Below, piece after piece: positions 33,957 to 47,000 of a DNA stretch of 64,000 nt (its first letter is position 1; the number at the start of each line of letters is the position of its first letter). The translations under genes were made by a program, and so were the position numbers. The notes under the pieces were generated by a model. It was not told where the DNA came from and made no database searches. It worked only from the letters and a program-made list of their open reading frames with translations. The DNA is from Sinohyriopsis cumingii (taxonomy: Eukaryota > Mollusca > Bivalvia > Unionida > Unionidae): assembly GCA_028554795.2 (NCBI GenBank), contig CM068842.1:23532590-23596589 (forward strand). Direction: 5' to 3'.

Positions 33957-34209
33957 TTTGGATTTTTAATGTAACTTTAACAGTTTTTCAGTCATATCTC
34001 TACAATATCTGCAGTGATGCGGATTATAGTGATGTCTAACATGGGGGCATCATGGCACAGACATGTAGGATGATGTCCCACCCAGTTGCATTATCCTGAC
34101 ACCAGGCCGACCAGTCCTAACACTAACTATATGTTTGGTATGATACAGCCGGAATTTGAACCCGTGACCTCCCACATCTTGGGTGGATGCTGTAACCACT
34201 AGAGTGCTC
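33912..34209 (-). mobile_element. tRNA-derived SINE, family 2, in a minisatellite unit
   Basis: The family 2 body and reversed head (B box in gaatttgaacccgtgacct) are present, with a long (GT)n tail at the left. It is flanked by cccatgaata at 33902-33911 and 34210-34219. These sequences and the following tatcatgaaaatttgtaccc are a unit of the 25-bp minisatellite, so the SINE inserted into an outlying unit. Confidence 0.92.
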
Positions 34210-34549
34210 CCCATGAATATCATGAAAATTTGTACCCAGTGAATATAAAGTGATTCATGTGGCATTGGGTAACAATTTTTGTGGGTTTCATGGTTTAGTA
34301 AACTGAATTTATTGACCCAGTGAACAAATTATCTTTTGGGGGAAATAAATTGACAGTCCTTCTCAATTGACAAATTACCAATAAAAATGTAATTTTTGTA
34401 AAACCACAAAAATGTATACTCACTAATATATATGAAATCACAGTATTCTTTTCTGATGCTTAAGTTATTTTAGTAAAAAAAAGTTTATCTAATTTAGTTT
34501 GTTTATGTGGCTTGAATCTACTCCAAGTTCCTTTTATTATTTTTTACAG

Positions 34550-34585
34550 AGACCTAGTGGGAAAAGACCTGATGCACCTCGATGA
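34550..34585 (+). CDS. TRAFD1: TRAFD1-like gene, terminal coding exon
   Basis: After acceptor ttttttacag the frame continues in phase 0 from the exon ending at 26813. It encodes RPSGKRPDAPR and stops at TGA 34583-34585, giving a short basic C-terminus. The polypyrimidine tract is strong. The 3' UTR follows. AATAAA hexamers occur near 35751 and at 36463-36468, but I cannot tell which is used. Confidence 0.65.
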   Translation, partial: RPSGKRPDAPR

Positions 34586-36470
34586 AGATGATATGTTTTG
34601 AGTAGACTGAAATATGCAGTATATTGAGTGTTAGTGATGGTTTTCAGATCTTCGTAAAATCAGCAGTGATAATATGATAAATGGAAACACCATTATTCCC
34701 AGCATTAGGTAGCACCATCTTTTCTGATTCCAGAGAAAATCCATTTGAATATCCTTGACCGTAATAATTGTTAATGAGTGATTTTTAGTGTATGGACATG
34801 TCATATTTCATGACTTTCATTTTTCATAATTTTTTGTTTTATTTTGATTGAGTGCGGACCCAATTTAGACATGGAGGGTTATGTCCTGGATGGTGGCAGT
34901 AATAATATCCAATCAGGCTGACACTCATTAGATCTTTTTAGACCATGTTTTTGAAAACCCGAGTTCTCTAGGAGAGGTATCAAAATTTACATTGTAATAT
35001 TTAATATGGAGAACCTTTGCAGTTGTTTAAAATTAACAATAATCATTTACAGCTTTGGAAACTATTGATATCAATTCTTAGATGAATTTTTGGTGTCAGT
35101 CATTTCAATAGTGTAGACCACAGATTTAAAACACAAACACAATAACAAAGAAATGCTTGACCTATGAAGAGAGTAGATTCATTCCTCCACAATGGCATGT
35201 TCACAGATTGAAACAATGTCATTCACACACCCACCCATATCAGAATGATGCTCATGAAAATGAATGGATTTACTGTAATCCTATGGCTCAAATGAAAGTT
35301 TTGGTCACAATTTGTTGCCTAGCTGCAGTAAATCACTTAATGCTACCAATGAATCATGTCCAACTGCAGACTGTCTATGGCTCACATCTGCCATCCCATA
35401 ATGTTCTGGCAGAATTGGGTCTGTTTGTTTTGTTATGAGTAATCAGTAGGAAAAAAGCAACATAAACCAAGATCTAATGGCACATTATGTGATGGCAGAT
35501 CACGGTTTATGTTTTTTGCAGTTGGACTCGACTTGTAAGTGAGTATATACAGTACTTTATGATCTTTCAGAGAATAGAGTTGCCATGACATTTTTGATAT
35601 ACTTTATCATTAGTAGTTTTTTGTACCCTCGGATTTCCATACACTCTGAATTTTCATGCACTATTAAAATATTTGTCTTTTTTAAACCTTTAACTTCTGG
35701 TGAAGAAAACATTTCACTTGTTAAAATGTAGTAGATTTTATTTCCCATAGAAAATAAAAATTATTAGTTGCTATATAATACTTAAAACAAAGGTACCAAA
35801 AATTACTGACACTATAGTCCTGGGAATTCTCCTTAGCAGCTTGGGGTTTTAAATTGGGTCCAACAGTGTATACCATCCTGCAATATGGCAAGAGGAAATT
35901 GTGCAATTTTTAAAATTATGTGAATTGGTATTTTAAAACTTTTACTTAATTATGGCTTTATCTTTGTTTTCTATGCCAGCTGGGAGTTCTTGAATTTACT
36001 CAGCACTGTATAGCCATGATTGAACTGATACACTGTTGTATACATTTAAATACATTTTAATTTAAGTGAAACAGATGTGTGGATTTTTGAATGCTGCAAT
36101 CCACAGGCGTAAAGACACAACATTGAACCCTCTGTGAACTCAAATCACCCCCATTCCCAGCACTGTCCATAGTTTATTTAACTGATAACAGTTTCATCAT
36201 CTGCAAGAAACAACACAGTTTTATATGTGCTTGAAAATATATGAATTTACAGTCTGCATGTTTGATAAAATTGAAAGTCGAGCCTTTGTCACACCTAACC
36301 AAAGGTATGACATTCAGTTTAATGCCTGTGAAATTTTTCAAATTCATTTTTTAGAAACCCATATAATTTTCCAGGGTTTAGAATGAGAAGTTGGACAACA
36401 GAAACTACATCCTCCAAAACAAAAGCAACTATGATACTGTTACTATGACTTGCTTTTATCTAAATAAACA
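34586..36470 (+). other. probable 3' UTR and flank of TRAFD1-like gene
   Basis: AT-rich and without coding signal. It includes the double-hairpin MITE at 35360-35540 and a repeat shared with 5430-5510. The extent of the transcript is unknown. Confidence 0.4.
35360..35540. mobile_element. double-hairpin MITE, copy 3
   Basis: It begins tccaactgcagactgtctat, with two agatct/atctgcca palindromes around a central gtttgttttgttatgagtaatc. It ends gcagttggactcgacttgta, the inverted counterpart of the beginning. The best-preserved copy for seeing the terminal inverted repeat (cagttggact). Confidence 0.7.
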
Positions 36471-37589
36471 TGTTCATTAATAAATTTGTTGTGAAAAAAA
36501 TTGTCTTAAATAATTTGTGCTTTTCCATACAGTGTTAAAAAATACACATTATTTGCTTGTTATTTTTACTTTGTAATCAATTTTCATTTAAGACCTGCAA
36601 TATATTGTACACAACACTCTATTTTCACTTTCTAAATCTTGCAGCCAATACAATTTGTTTTCTTTTTCATTTATATTTTCTAAATTATTTGTCCTGAATC
36701 CAGCTGTAACCAGTAAACCTGCATACTGTGAATTCACTATTTTTCATCAAGTATCAATTATGTGGATTTATCAGGGAGTATCAATTTTGTGGATTTATTG
36801 GGGATTATCAGATTTGTGCATTTTCTGTTTGTAAATCATCAGTTTTAAGTATATAAAAAACTAACAGTGATGATCCTTTTGAACTGATAGGATCCCTTGA
36901 ATGGTTCACAGCTTGCAAGACCTTGAAAATTATACCCTAAAAAGTATATGAATTTACTACCGTAATATATATAGTCAGTCCATCATATTTAGCACATAAT
37001 ATTATTAGGACTCGCTCCTTTGTAGTAATTGCAATGTATTACTATGCTTGCTTCTAATTAACATGAAACTTTTTTTGCAAATTTAGTTTAATTGGTAAAT
37101 TTGTCAAAACTATATGTTGCATTGTACCTGACAGTAAAATGTGATGTACAATGTTTTTATTAATTAATTAATATTTATTTATTACTTATTATTGTTTATC
37201 ACAGGTTCATTGTACTGGTATATCACTGGGTACCATTTGTTTGGATTGTATGGTTGCTGCAAATCATGAATATAAAGACCCGTAAAAAGTTGGTGATGTT
37301 ATGTTTCTTGCATGTTTAGTATTCAGAAGACCAATATTGCTAAACTGGAAATAGCAATTGCTGTTCACAACAAATTATTTGGTTGTAAAGTTACTTTTTT
37401 AGCTCTTTAAAATGGCACAAAAAGTTTCAGAAAATGCTCAATATTTCAAAAGTTATACTGATGATACATCAGTTTTCTTTTTCCAGTACAATTTCCTAAT
37501 TTGAAATGGGAGACAAATAATTTCATCATATGTGTTTATGTGGGATAGGGAAGTTCCATCCTCATGATCATAATTTGTTGACAGAAACT

Positions 37590-38200
37590 CTGCAAAGCCC
37601 TATTCTTACCTACAAATTCTGAGCTTTCTGGGATTTCTCTACTCAACATCAAGGAATATGATGGATTCTATTTATGACCCAAATTCCTACCCACAGATTC
37701 TGACCCAGGTGTGGGATTCTATCCCACATGGGTGTATATGATGGATTCTATTTCTAACCCAAATGACTGTCAGGTGGGATTTCCCTATCCTATATCAAAA
37801 TATATAACATCAATATATTTGATGGATTCTATTGATGACCCTCATTCCTACCTTCCATTTCTGACTCTTTCTCCATCCCACATTGGTGTATACGAGGGTT
37901 TCTATTTCTGACCCAAACTCCTACATGCAAATTCTGATCATCTGGTGGGATTTCCCTATCCTACATCGATATATATGCTGGATTCTATTTGTGAACCTCA
38001 TTCCTACCTTCAAATTCTGACTTTCTAGTGGGACTTCCCTATTCCACCTAATTGCTTATGATGGATTCTGTTTGTAACCCTCTTTCCTACCTTCAGATTA
38101 TGGCCCTTGATATAAATTTCCCTATCCTACATGAATGTATATAATGGATTCTATTTCTTATCCATATTCCTACCTACCTACCACTGATGGGATTTCCATT
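37590..38200. repeat. diverged tandem repeat, about 85-95 bp x 7
   Basis: Each unit carries variants of tatgatggattctatttctg, acccaaattcctacc and attctga...gggatttccctatcc. Confidence 0.75.
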
Positions 38201-38392
38201 TACAGCATCAATGCATAATATTTAAGGGAAAGTCTGTGTTCTATTTTATTTATTATCTGCACCAGTATAGGTAAGTTTTGTGATTATTTTTCAAAATCAT
38301 TTGACATGACCACAGTGTCAGTGTCACATATGGTCTCCATTAGATACTGTTTATGATGTCACTAGGTCAGTTTTAATTACTTCAGCTTCATT

Positions 38393-38770
38393 TGTCACAC
38401 ATTTACAGTACTTCCATGCTGAACAAACTAATGACTTGCTAATGAGACATTTCTGATGATGAAACTAAAATAATAACTGATACTTTAAATTTTTGCCCAG
38501 ATGCAATCACATCATCATCTTTTTACTTTGACATGGGTAGGTAATCATCACACACTTATGTCCTCTTTTTACTTTGACATGGGTAGGCAGTCATCACACA
38601 CATGTCCTCTTTCACATAAAAAGTTGCAGTTGAATTAAAAGCAAACATAACTTGAGGTTTTGATTACGATCGCTACATGTGTCACACATTTACAGTACTT
38701 CCATGCTGAAAAAACTATTGACTTGCTAATGAGACATTTCTGATGATGAAGCTAAAATATTAACTGATAA
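38393..38770. repeat. 88-bp direct duplication with internal 44-bp tandem pair
   Basis: gtcacacatttacagtactt through ctaaaataataactga (38395-38482) recurs at 38681-38766 with few changes. Between the two, ctttttactttgacatgggt plus aggtaatcatcacacac is tandemly duplicated (38517-38610). Confidence 0.85.
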
Positions 38771-40010
38771 AATGTTTTAGTTTATGAAATTATTTAATTC
38801 GAATAACATTCTTGGCCATTGTGTATACAGCACTTCATTTGAACACAAACTGACCTCATGATGGAGTGAACTGTTCAGACATCCTCTGATTTGTACATAT
38901 TACATCTGCTTTCTGACAGTGTCATATACTTGCTAGATGTGTAGTTTGCATTAAAATCTACAAGTTTTTTCCTCAAAATTTCATTTACCATTTTGGTATT
39001 TATAAAGCTGATATCTATAAAATAATAGAAAAAATTGTCAAGCAATAATAAAGAGAAATTTTTTTCTTCACAGACTTTCCTTTTAAAGAAAATCCTTTTG
39101 TCTCCCCATCAGTGACTGCCAGTTTAGTAAAAGAAAAATTGATACCTTTGGAAATGATTCTACAGTAGTTTATGCTGCTGTTTAATTCATGAATGTTACA
39201 TGCATGTTCTTAATTTCATTGTTATTTTCATCAAGTGCATATGGCCATGTACATCCTTTTTGTATGCATACTTATTGTTATGTATTTGAAATGTATTTGA
39301 TATTTTTTGTTCGCTTCTGTTATGTACATTTTGTAAAACTTGGCTATTGTTCTGGATACATTGTAAAATATAGGTCACATGCTTGACATTTGATTTGTTT
39401 CACGTGGTTTTTGCTCATTTACTTAATTCTCTTGTAAATGCTTAATCAATGTCCTGTAATTTATATGAAATCATTATGCTTATATAGGAGAGCAATTAAC
39501 AGTGGGTGCAGTTTTTATGGCACTTTGCACAAGTTGCAAAATGAACTCTTGGTAGTTATATCTGCTGCATTGTTGTCCAGCTGAAAAAAACTTGCAAGTT
39601 TTCTATTTTCAGCTTCACATGATTTATCCCAAATTTATTCATAAAGACTGTGGGACATTCTTTGCTGAACCACATATTTAAAGACAATTATGTTAGATTT
39701 TAAATTGGAGATGTTACGTTTTTTTAATTTATCAAACTTGTACTCATTCATTGAAGGAGATATGTTCTATAATAATTGATGACAGTACCCTGCCATCTTG
39801 CCTGTCAGTAGCAGTGGAAAAGAGCAATGGAAATAACCACCCCGTCCAGTTCATAAAATGGGCACTTGTGATATCCATTATTGTATGCAACAAAGCAGTT
39901 GAGGCTCTGAATCAGATTTAAATTACAAGTTTTAAAGATGAAATCTGCATGTATCAACCTGAATATGCAAAGGATAAGCTAACATTATGGGAATACAGTA
40001 AGCAAATCAT

Positions 40011-40288
40011 TGTGTGTGTGTTTCAATCATTTCGCTACAGTATCTGCAGTGTAGCATTTATAGTGTTGTCTAGCACTTGAGCATCATGCTGCAGACATGT
40101 AGGATCATGTTTCACCAGTCAAATTATGTTGACACCAGGCCAACCAGTCCTAACACTAACCTCTTAATGCTGAGTGCCAAGCGAGGCAGCCATTAGTACC
40201 ATTTTGGTATGACTCAGCCATGATTTAAACCCATGAGCTCCTGCATCTGAGGCAGATACTCTAACTGCTTTGGCCATCGGAGCAGTCT
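40011..40288 (-). mobile_element. tRNA-derived SINE, family 2
   Basis: The reversed head ends at 40288 and the (GT)n tail is at 40011-40020. The gacaccaggccaaccagtcc block is present. The B box is degenerate (atttaaacccatgagct). Duplication is weak (tcattg on both sides). Confidence 0.85.
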
Positions 40289-40439
40289 CATTGCAGAGTA
40301 GATATTCCAACAGGAGGTCCTCATTCACAAACTTAAAGATTCATTATTTCAGTTAAGACCAAGCAAGCTTGTAATATGGTACATATACTGGCACGCATCA
40401 TGCATACTCTATCAACAATTGCTGTTCTCAGCTTGTTCT

Positions 40440-41210
40440 TCAAAACCACTCCACCAATTCGATCTGTCTTGGCATGGGGCATTCTATCATGAAGGTCTTC
40501 CACGTTTGCACAAATAATGCTACTCTGTCATCAGATGTGAATATAATTAATCTAAATAGAAATATCTTAAAACAACTCATCTCAAAACCCACTGGAGATT
40601 TTGAATAAATTTGATAGAAACACCCTGGCATAAGGATTTTTCTGAATTGTGCAAACAATAATCCAACAAATATGGCTGCCATTATGAAAAATACAGAAAC
40701 CTTTAAACAATAACTTCTCATAAACCACATGACCATATTCAGCTTTCTTCCATAAAGGTGTTTTAAATTTTTTTAAATAATATGTGATTTTGTAGATTGC
40801 TGCTATTATTAAAAAGAGAAAACTTGTGAACAAAATCTTATCCAACTGGACATCATTCTTGTATGAAGGGCTTTCAAGTTTGTACAAATGATGTCAATCT
40901 GCCCCTTTTTTTTCTCGTTACCATTACTAAAATAGAAATGGCTGTAAAATGACTTCTCAAAAACTTGACAGAATTTGACCCAATTTTTCAGAAAGCATCC
41001 TGGTATAAAGGCTTATTAGATTAGCAAAAATGATGGCGATCTGCCATAAAGTATGGCAGCTATTTACTAAAAATAGAAAGAAAAAATATTTTAAACAACT
41101 TATTCTGTAAAACCACTGAACAGAATTTGATACAAAGGAAAACTGCATAAAGATGATTTAATTGGTACAAATAATGCTGATTCACCGCAAGATATAGATG
41201 TCAGTTCTAA
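40440..41210 (+). repeat. diverged modules of the AGCTC-repeat family
   Basis: Five or so modules of about 130 bp contain aatttgacccaatttttcag, aaagcatcctggtataa, 'aaatgatg...atctgcc' and 'atggctgccatt'. Same orientation as 904-1200. The ORFs of about 100 codons on the - strand follow the module pattern and are not considered genes. Confidence 0.6.
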
Positions 41211-42520
41211 CCTTTAAAACACTTACCATTGTTAGAAGAAACAAAATCAAACTTGCAAGGTAGTAGTAGTTCTTCTAAGGTATTATGATCAGGTAACATA
41301 TTTGAAGAAGAAAAAGTGCATGTTACTATGTACATGTAGTGTGTATGATGTTATTTGCTATGAACTGTTATTGGATAAAGAACATTTTCCCCAGTCTGTT
41401 TTCCTAGTTGTCTTCCTAAATGTATTGTATAGTCTCAATCTTGAGAATAATGTTGTGTTGTTGTTGTTGCTTTTTCAAATATGTTGTTGTTGCTTTTTCA
41501 AATATTCTAATTACAAACTCTTAACTATTGAAATAACTTTGTATTTTTTTAAATAGCAAACTAAAAATCTGACATGTAGGAATATAAATCAGCACATTCA
41601 AGCACCAAGAATGGTACATTCAGGTACATTGTACTTTGTTTACATTTTCACACTCATGATGTCTCTCATTTTGTCCCCATGTCATCCTTTAAGCAGTTTT
41701 GACAAATTAGACATGAATCACAAGTTGGTTGATTTTGTGAGTAGACTGACATTATTGCAAGTCTTTGTACATGCACACATTAAGAAGATAATCAGAAGAC
41801 AGTGTAAATACCCATATCTTTGTGTAACCTTGGACTATTATAATATTACCAACTTACCTCAAAAATTGGGAAAGCTACTGCAAGTTATTGTACATGCATA
41901 TCTTTTGATGATAATAAGGAAATTCAAATGCAGACCTCCTTGTTGTCCTTTAAGAAGTTTTGTTTCAAAATTTAAAATAATATTGCCTGCTTAAATATAC
42001 AGATGGCAACGTTGGTCATTACAGCTTCATTCATCTTCGGCTCCTCATTATCATTACTATATCCGATGTAATATCCACACATGCTTCAATAAGTACACAT
42101 CCCTCTTTTTGGTCCCAATTTTAAAATGCCTAATGAATAAATAATTCTTAATTTATCAATGCCATTAAAGCATGCCTATAACATCATGTTTTTATAACTT
42201 ACTCAGCATGATGGGTGTCTTAATGAGTTAAACTGGTCTAAGAAACAAATCTTACACATTTTATTCAGCATAGCTATATTTTGAGAGACAGTATATCTCT
42301 AAATGGAGAACTTCCAACATTCACCAAAGAAGCCAGCTCTTCAAGTATGTACATGCGTGTGATGGGGAACCTGTTGACAATATCACTGGTGCACATTTCG
42401 ATGTGTTCCATCCTCACAAAATTTCCCCGTTTTAGTGTATTAAGTGTATAGTGTGAGCATTACATTAAATATGGTACAGTTAAATTCACTTTTTATCTTT
42501 TGGTGCGACTATTTGTAGGT
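41211..42520. other. intergenic, no gene seen
   Basis: Contains a small 26-bp tandem pair at 41456-41507 and two related segments (41690-41800; 41860-41960) sharing attgcaagtctttgtacatg-type and cctttaag-agttttg stretches. The + strand 127-codon ORF at 41611-41994 spans these repeats and resembles no protein I know. Confidence 0.45.
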
Positions 42521-42745
42521 CTTGTGGTTGTAACAATTAAATGGTCATACTGGCATGGGGTTTTCACAAAAGTCTTCTGATGGTATTTGGTTTGTTCTGA
42601 ATGAAAATGGCAGCCACAGCAGTAAATTTGTAAATCTTGTCAAAAATATTTTAGACATTTCAACACTCAGCAATTAAAAAGAACTGGTCTTGAATTCCTG
42701 GAAATTAGTTTAGACAGCAAAGCATCAGTTACTTGTTTGAAAATT
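42521..42745 (+). repeat. AGCTC-family modules
   Basis: It carries catactggcatggggttttc, then ttctgatggtatttggtttg and gaatgaaaatggcagccaca, plus a downstream gaattcctggaaattag, as at 18640-18840. Confidence 0.5.
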
Positions 42746-42909
42746 GCTGAGCTTGGTAATGTCAGCAAAATCAGCCATTTTTCTGTCATGTACTGATCAT
42801 ATACATTTACAGCAAAAGTAAATAAATGTAAAATATTATGTTATGTCCCTTCTCAAAGTATTTTTTTCAAGTTAACATTTATAAAGACCTTTTATGAATC
42901 ATTAATTAA

Positions 42910-43115
42910 ACTATTGTGTATAGACAAAGCTAATTGACAGCAACATTTGGTAAATTACTAAACATTGACTAACCTGTCAGCAACATTCAGTAAAGTACAC
43001 AGAATTGACAAAGCTAATAGTCAGCAAAGTTTGGTGAACTAATGAGCTTTGACTAAGCTAACTGTCAGCAATGCTTGGTAAAATACTGAGTATTGACTAT
43101 CCTCAGCAAAATAAT
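42910..43115. repeat. diverged tandem repeat, about 53 bp x 4
   Basis: The unit is roughly attgacaaagctaa-tgtcag followed by caacatttggtaaa-tactga. Confidence 0.7.
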
Positions 43116-43349
43116 GTCTAAAATCATGCATTTAGTTTTCACTTTCATTTTTAAGTGAAACATTCAAAGTGGCACCTGTGATAGACAGGTTTTACATGGA
43201 AGTGAAATCAATATTTTGTGTAAGGTTTGTGCTGAATATAACCTAGAACCTTAAAATTTAAAACAATGTTGCCATTGCTGTATAAATTATATTCACTTCT
43301 CTGGATCCTATACGTGTGATACAGTTTGCCCATGTGAGAAGGCAAATGT

Positions 43350-43660
43350 CTAAGTAAATTGTGTTTCGTTGCGAATAATTACCCATTCACATTAATGTTA
43401 GGAATATTTGCCAGCTAACTTGCAAATCCAGTCCAACTAAAAGAAGAAAGTCATCTTTTTTCTATCTCATCTAGAGAAAGAGCAATAACTCTTGCCCATT
43501 ACCTCCCTTGCCACCAACAGGTGTGGCTAGTCTTTAAGTTGAGAGGTATACTAACGAGGACGCTCGCATGACGGGGTGGATGGGAGAGTTTTTAAGTAAT
43601 GTAATTGGGTAAGTTTTCTTGGAGAAACACCATTTACTTAAAACTGCTTTCTCCTTCAAA
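43350..43660. repeat. dispersed repeat C, inverted arrangement
   Basis: The left part (43360-43545) is a reverse copy (gcgaataattacccattc, ggcaataactcttgcccatt-type, acctcccttgcc). The right part (43595-43650) has the forward end (gtaattgggtaagttttctt, gagaaacac). Opposed gtaattgggta/tacccaatta ends suggest that complete repeat C is an inverted-repeat element. Confidence 0.5.
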
Positions 43661-44029
43661 TACATTCCCCAGTGACATTAACATTAGGAAAATAGGTAAT
43701 AGCAGGATTCATGGGAACGCTGAGAATCCAACCTCTACTCAGGTATCCATCCAGGGAATAATGGCTGGATTCTGTATACCAATGAATAACCCCTTCTCCC
43801 AATTATATAAGCAACACAGCTTAGGGTCTCTTCATCTGCGATCCCTAAATAGGGTTAAGAAGATAATTATTGAAATCTTACCTAAAAGATTTCAATGGTA
43901 AATCCAGCGAAGTTGATAAGCTGTGTTGTTTAATTGGGCCTGATGGTCATCTGGGATGCCATCACTGGACCTACCAGGTTCAAGGTTTGATTCTGTGAAG
44001 CTAAATCTCCAAGATAAAAACTCAAGGAG

Positions 44030-47000
44030 GTTGACTGCATGCCAGCCAACAACTACTATATCTCGGATTCAAAGGTTATGTCTGAATGCATGGCTCAGAG
44101 ATTGCTCCAAGTACACTGCGCATAAAACCCATTTTGGCCACAAACCAGGGGTTTGTGGGGTGATATTCTGTTCCCCAGCTTCACTGGAAGAAAGAGGCGC
44201 TAGAAATGTAAGGATTTTGGTTATTGAGATACAAATTGACTAAAAGATCCAAAAGATCTTTATCGTGCCTGATATCACATCTTCGGGTAGATGGGACTTG
44301 TAAACCTTGGATGGTAGCTCATCTAGGAGAAGGAAAACTCCGATTCCAAACCTCTGCTGCCTTGTGGCTATACCCACTCATGGGAAAGGCTAAGGGAGTA
44401 AACCCCGACAGAAAATCCGGAGATGGAGTCCCTAAGGCGGTATGACATTGACTTCAACGTCATTCCGGCAACTCCTGCGACGCCGTTGGTGCCAAGCTGT
44501 ATCGGCATTCGTCGTTCCCTTGGGCACACCAGCTGCGCGGAGAGGGGGGATCTGCTGCATGGGCAACAGCTGATTCTCCATACCACCCTGCCCAGGCTTC
44601 ATAGCTCCACTGGAGAGGACACTCCAGCGTCGTCGTACGGCGTCGGCACAACACGAGAAGTAGCAGTTTACCGGTTCTAAGTCAAAGCTCGATTGGCGTA
44701 GAGCTTGGCGCCAGGGGTTACTTCTGACGGTGGGAGAGATCATCAGGTCTCACTGGACAGCTACCGCCCGCCTCAAGCTGGGCAGCCCCCAGTCAGTAAG
44801 GTGCTGCCCGCCATGGCCTGCCTGCTTCACTGGGTGCGTGGAGTTTAGAGAACCATCTCGACAAGTGGGCCACAAAACTCTGCACCAGGGAAGACTAAAA
44901 GAAGAAATAAAAAGACTCCAACTCTTCGTTTTGCAACCTGGAACATCAGGACCATGTGTCCTGGATTGACCACTGACCTACAGCAGATCGACGATGCACG
45001 GAAGACTGCCGTCATTGACAGAGAACTCTCCCGACTGAACATCGACATTGCCTGCCTCCAGGAGACCCGACTGGCTGACAGCGGCACCATCAGGGAAGCC
45101 AATTACACATTCTTTTGGCAGGGGAAGCCCTTGGATGAACCTAGGCAGCATGGTGTAGGCTTTGCCGTCAAGAACACGCTAATCACCTTCATTGAACCTC
45201 CATCATCAGGTACTGAGAGAATCCTTGCCCTCCGGCTGTCAACATCCTTAGGCCCGGTCAACATCTTCAGTGTGTACGCTCCAACCCTCTACTCCACCTA
45301 CGAGGAGAAAGACAAGTTTTTTTGAGGTTCTGGATCAGGCAATATCCAGTATCCCCAACAATGAAAGCCTTTACTTACTAGGAGACTTCAATGCTAGAGT
45401 GGGAGCTGACCATGAGGCCTGGTCCACCTGTCTCGGCTTTTACGGAAGGGGCAAGATCAACGAGAATGGTCAGCGACTGCTGGAGATGTGCTGCTCCCAC
45501 AGCCTATGTGTGACAAACACTTTCTTCAAATGCAAGGAGATCCACCAGGTGTCGTGGAGACACCCACGTTCACGCCACTGGCACCAGCTAGACCTCGTCA
45601 TCAACAGGCGTGCAGAACTGGCCAGTGTCCTCCTTACCCGCAGCTACCACAGTGCCGATTGTGACACGGACCATTCCCTCGTGGCCAGCAAGGTGCGAAT
45701 ATTACCCAAGAAGCTGCACCACGCCAAGAAGAAGGGTCACCCACGTATCAACACCTGCTGTGCAAGCAACCCAGAGAAAACACAGCAGTTCATCAGCAAA
45801 CTGAAGGAAGCCCTCACCAAAGTGACACCTGATGACACCATTGATTCCAAGTGGTCCCATATCCGTGACTCTGTGTACAATTCAGCCATCACAGCTTACG
45901 GGAAGAGGGAGCGAAAGAATGTCGACTGGTATGAGGCAAACTGGGAGGAGATGGAGCCCGTGACTGAGGCAAAGAGGAAAGCCCTCCTGGCATACAAGGC
46001 TGCACCTAGCCCCAGAACACTACAAGCCCTCAGGATTGCAAGGAATAACGCCCAGAAGACCGCCCGCCGCTGTTCCAACACCTACTGGCTGAACCTTTGC
46101 AACAGTATACAGACAGCTGCTGACACCGGGGATACAAGAGGAATGTATGAGGGTATCAAACAAGCGACAGGCCCCCCCAGCTACAAGACCGCCCCCTCAA
46201 GTCCAAGACGGGCGAAGTCATCACAGACCAGGGGAAACAACTGCAGCGATGGGTTGAGCACTATCTCGAGCTATATGCAACCCAAAACAATGTCACTGGA
46301 ACTGCCCTGGACGCCATTCCAGACCTGCCTGTCATGGAGGAGCTAGACACACAGCCCACCCTGGAAGAGCTCGGAAAAGCCATCGATTGCCTTGCCTGTG
46401 GGAAGGCTCCCGGAAGCGACGGCATTCCGCCTGAAGTCCTCAAGAGCGGAAAACCAGCACTGCTCCAGCCCCTACACACACTCCTCTGCCTTTGCTGGGA
46501 ACAGGGATACATCCCACAGGACATGCGTGATGCCAACATCGTCACTTTGTACAAAAACAAAGGAGACCGTAGCGACTGCAACAACTATCGGGGCATCTCC
46601 CTCCTCAGCATCGTCGGAAAGGCCTTCGCCCGTGTTGCCTTGGCACGCTTGCAGATCCTAGCCTCCCGCGTCTACCCAGAATCCCAGTGTGGATTTCGAG
46701 CCGGCAGGTCAACTGTAGACATGATCTTCTCACTACATCAGCTGCAGGAGAAGTGTCGCGAGCAGCGGATGCCCCTCTACGTTGCCTTCATAGACCTGAC
46801 GAAGGCGTTTGACATGGTTAGTCGGAGTGGACTCTTCAGACTTCTGCAGAAGATCGGCTGCCCCCCACGTCTGCTTGCTGTCATTATGTCGTTCCACGAG
46901 AACATGCACAGCACAGTGTGCTTCAATGGCGCAACATCTGAAGCATTCCCAGTCGTTAGCGGAGTCAAACAAGGCTGTGTCCTTGCACCGACGCTCTTTG

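Larger units (their letters stand above)
26814..34549 (+). other. last intron of TRAFD1-like gene (7.7 kb)
   Basis: Filled by the AGCTC-hairpin repeat with a nested piggyBac-like element and LINE tail (27231-29480), SINEs (29581-29838, 30016-30310, 33912-34209), tandem arrays and repeat D. Nothing recognisable was seen in 26820-27230 or 34220-34549. Confidence 0.6.
36471..40010. other. intergenic, no gene seen
   Basis: AT-rich sequence containing short or diverged repeats: three 31-bp units at 36745-36830 (tatcaattttgtggattta type), a 7-copy diverged array at 37590-38200, and a duplicated segment at 38393-38770. The ORFs here are short and unremarkable. Confidence 0.5.

Noticed and set aside
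40440-40887. two roughly 100-codon - strand ORFs with hydrophobic stretches
   Set aside because: They follow the AGCTC-family module pattern, including the repeated 'atggctgccat' block.
44432-44743. ORFs in the LINE 5' UTR on both strands
   Set aside because: They are long only because the region is GC-rich; no known motif and not in frame with the endonuclease.
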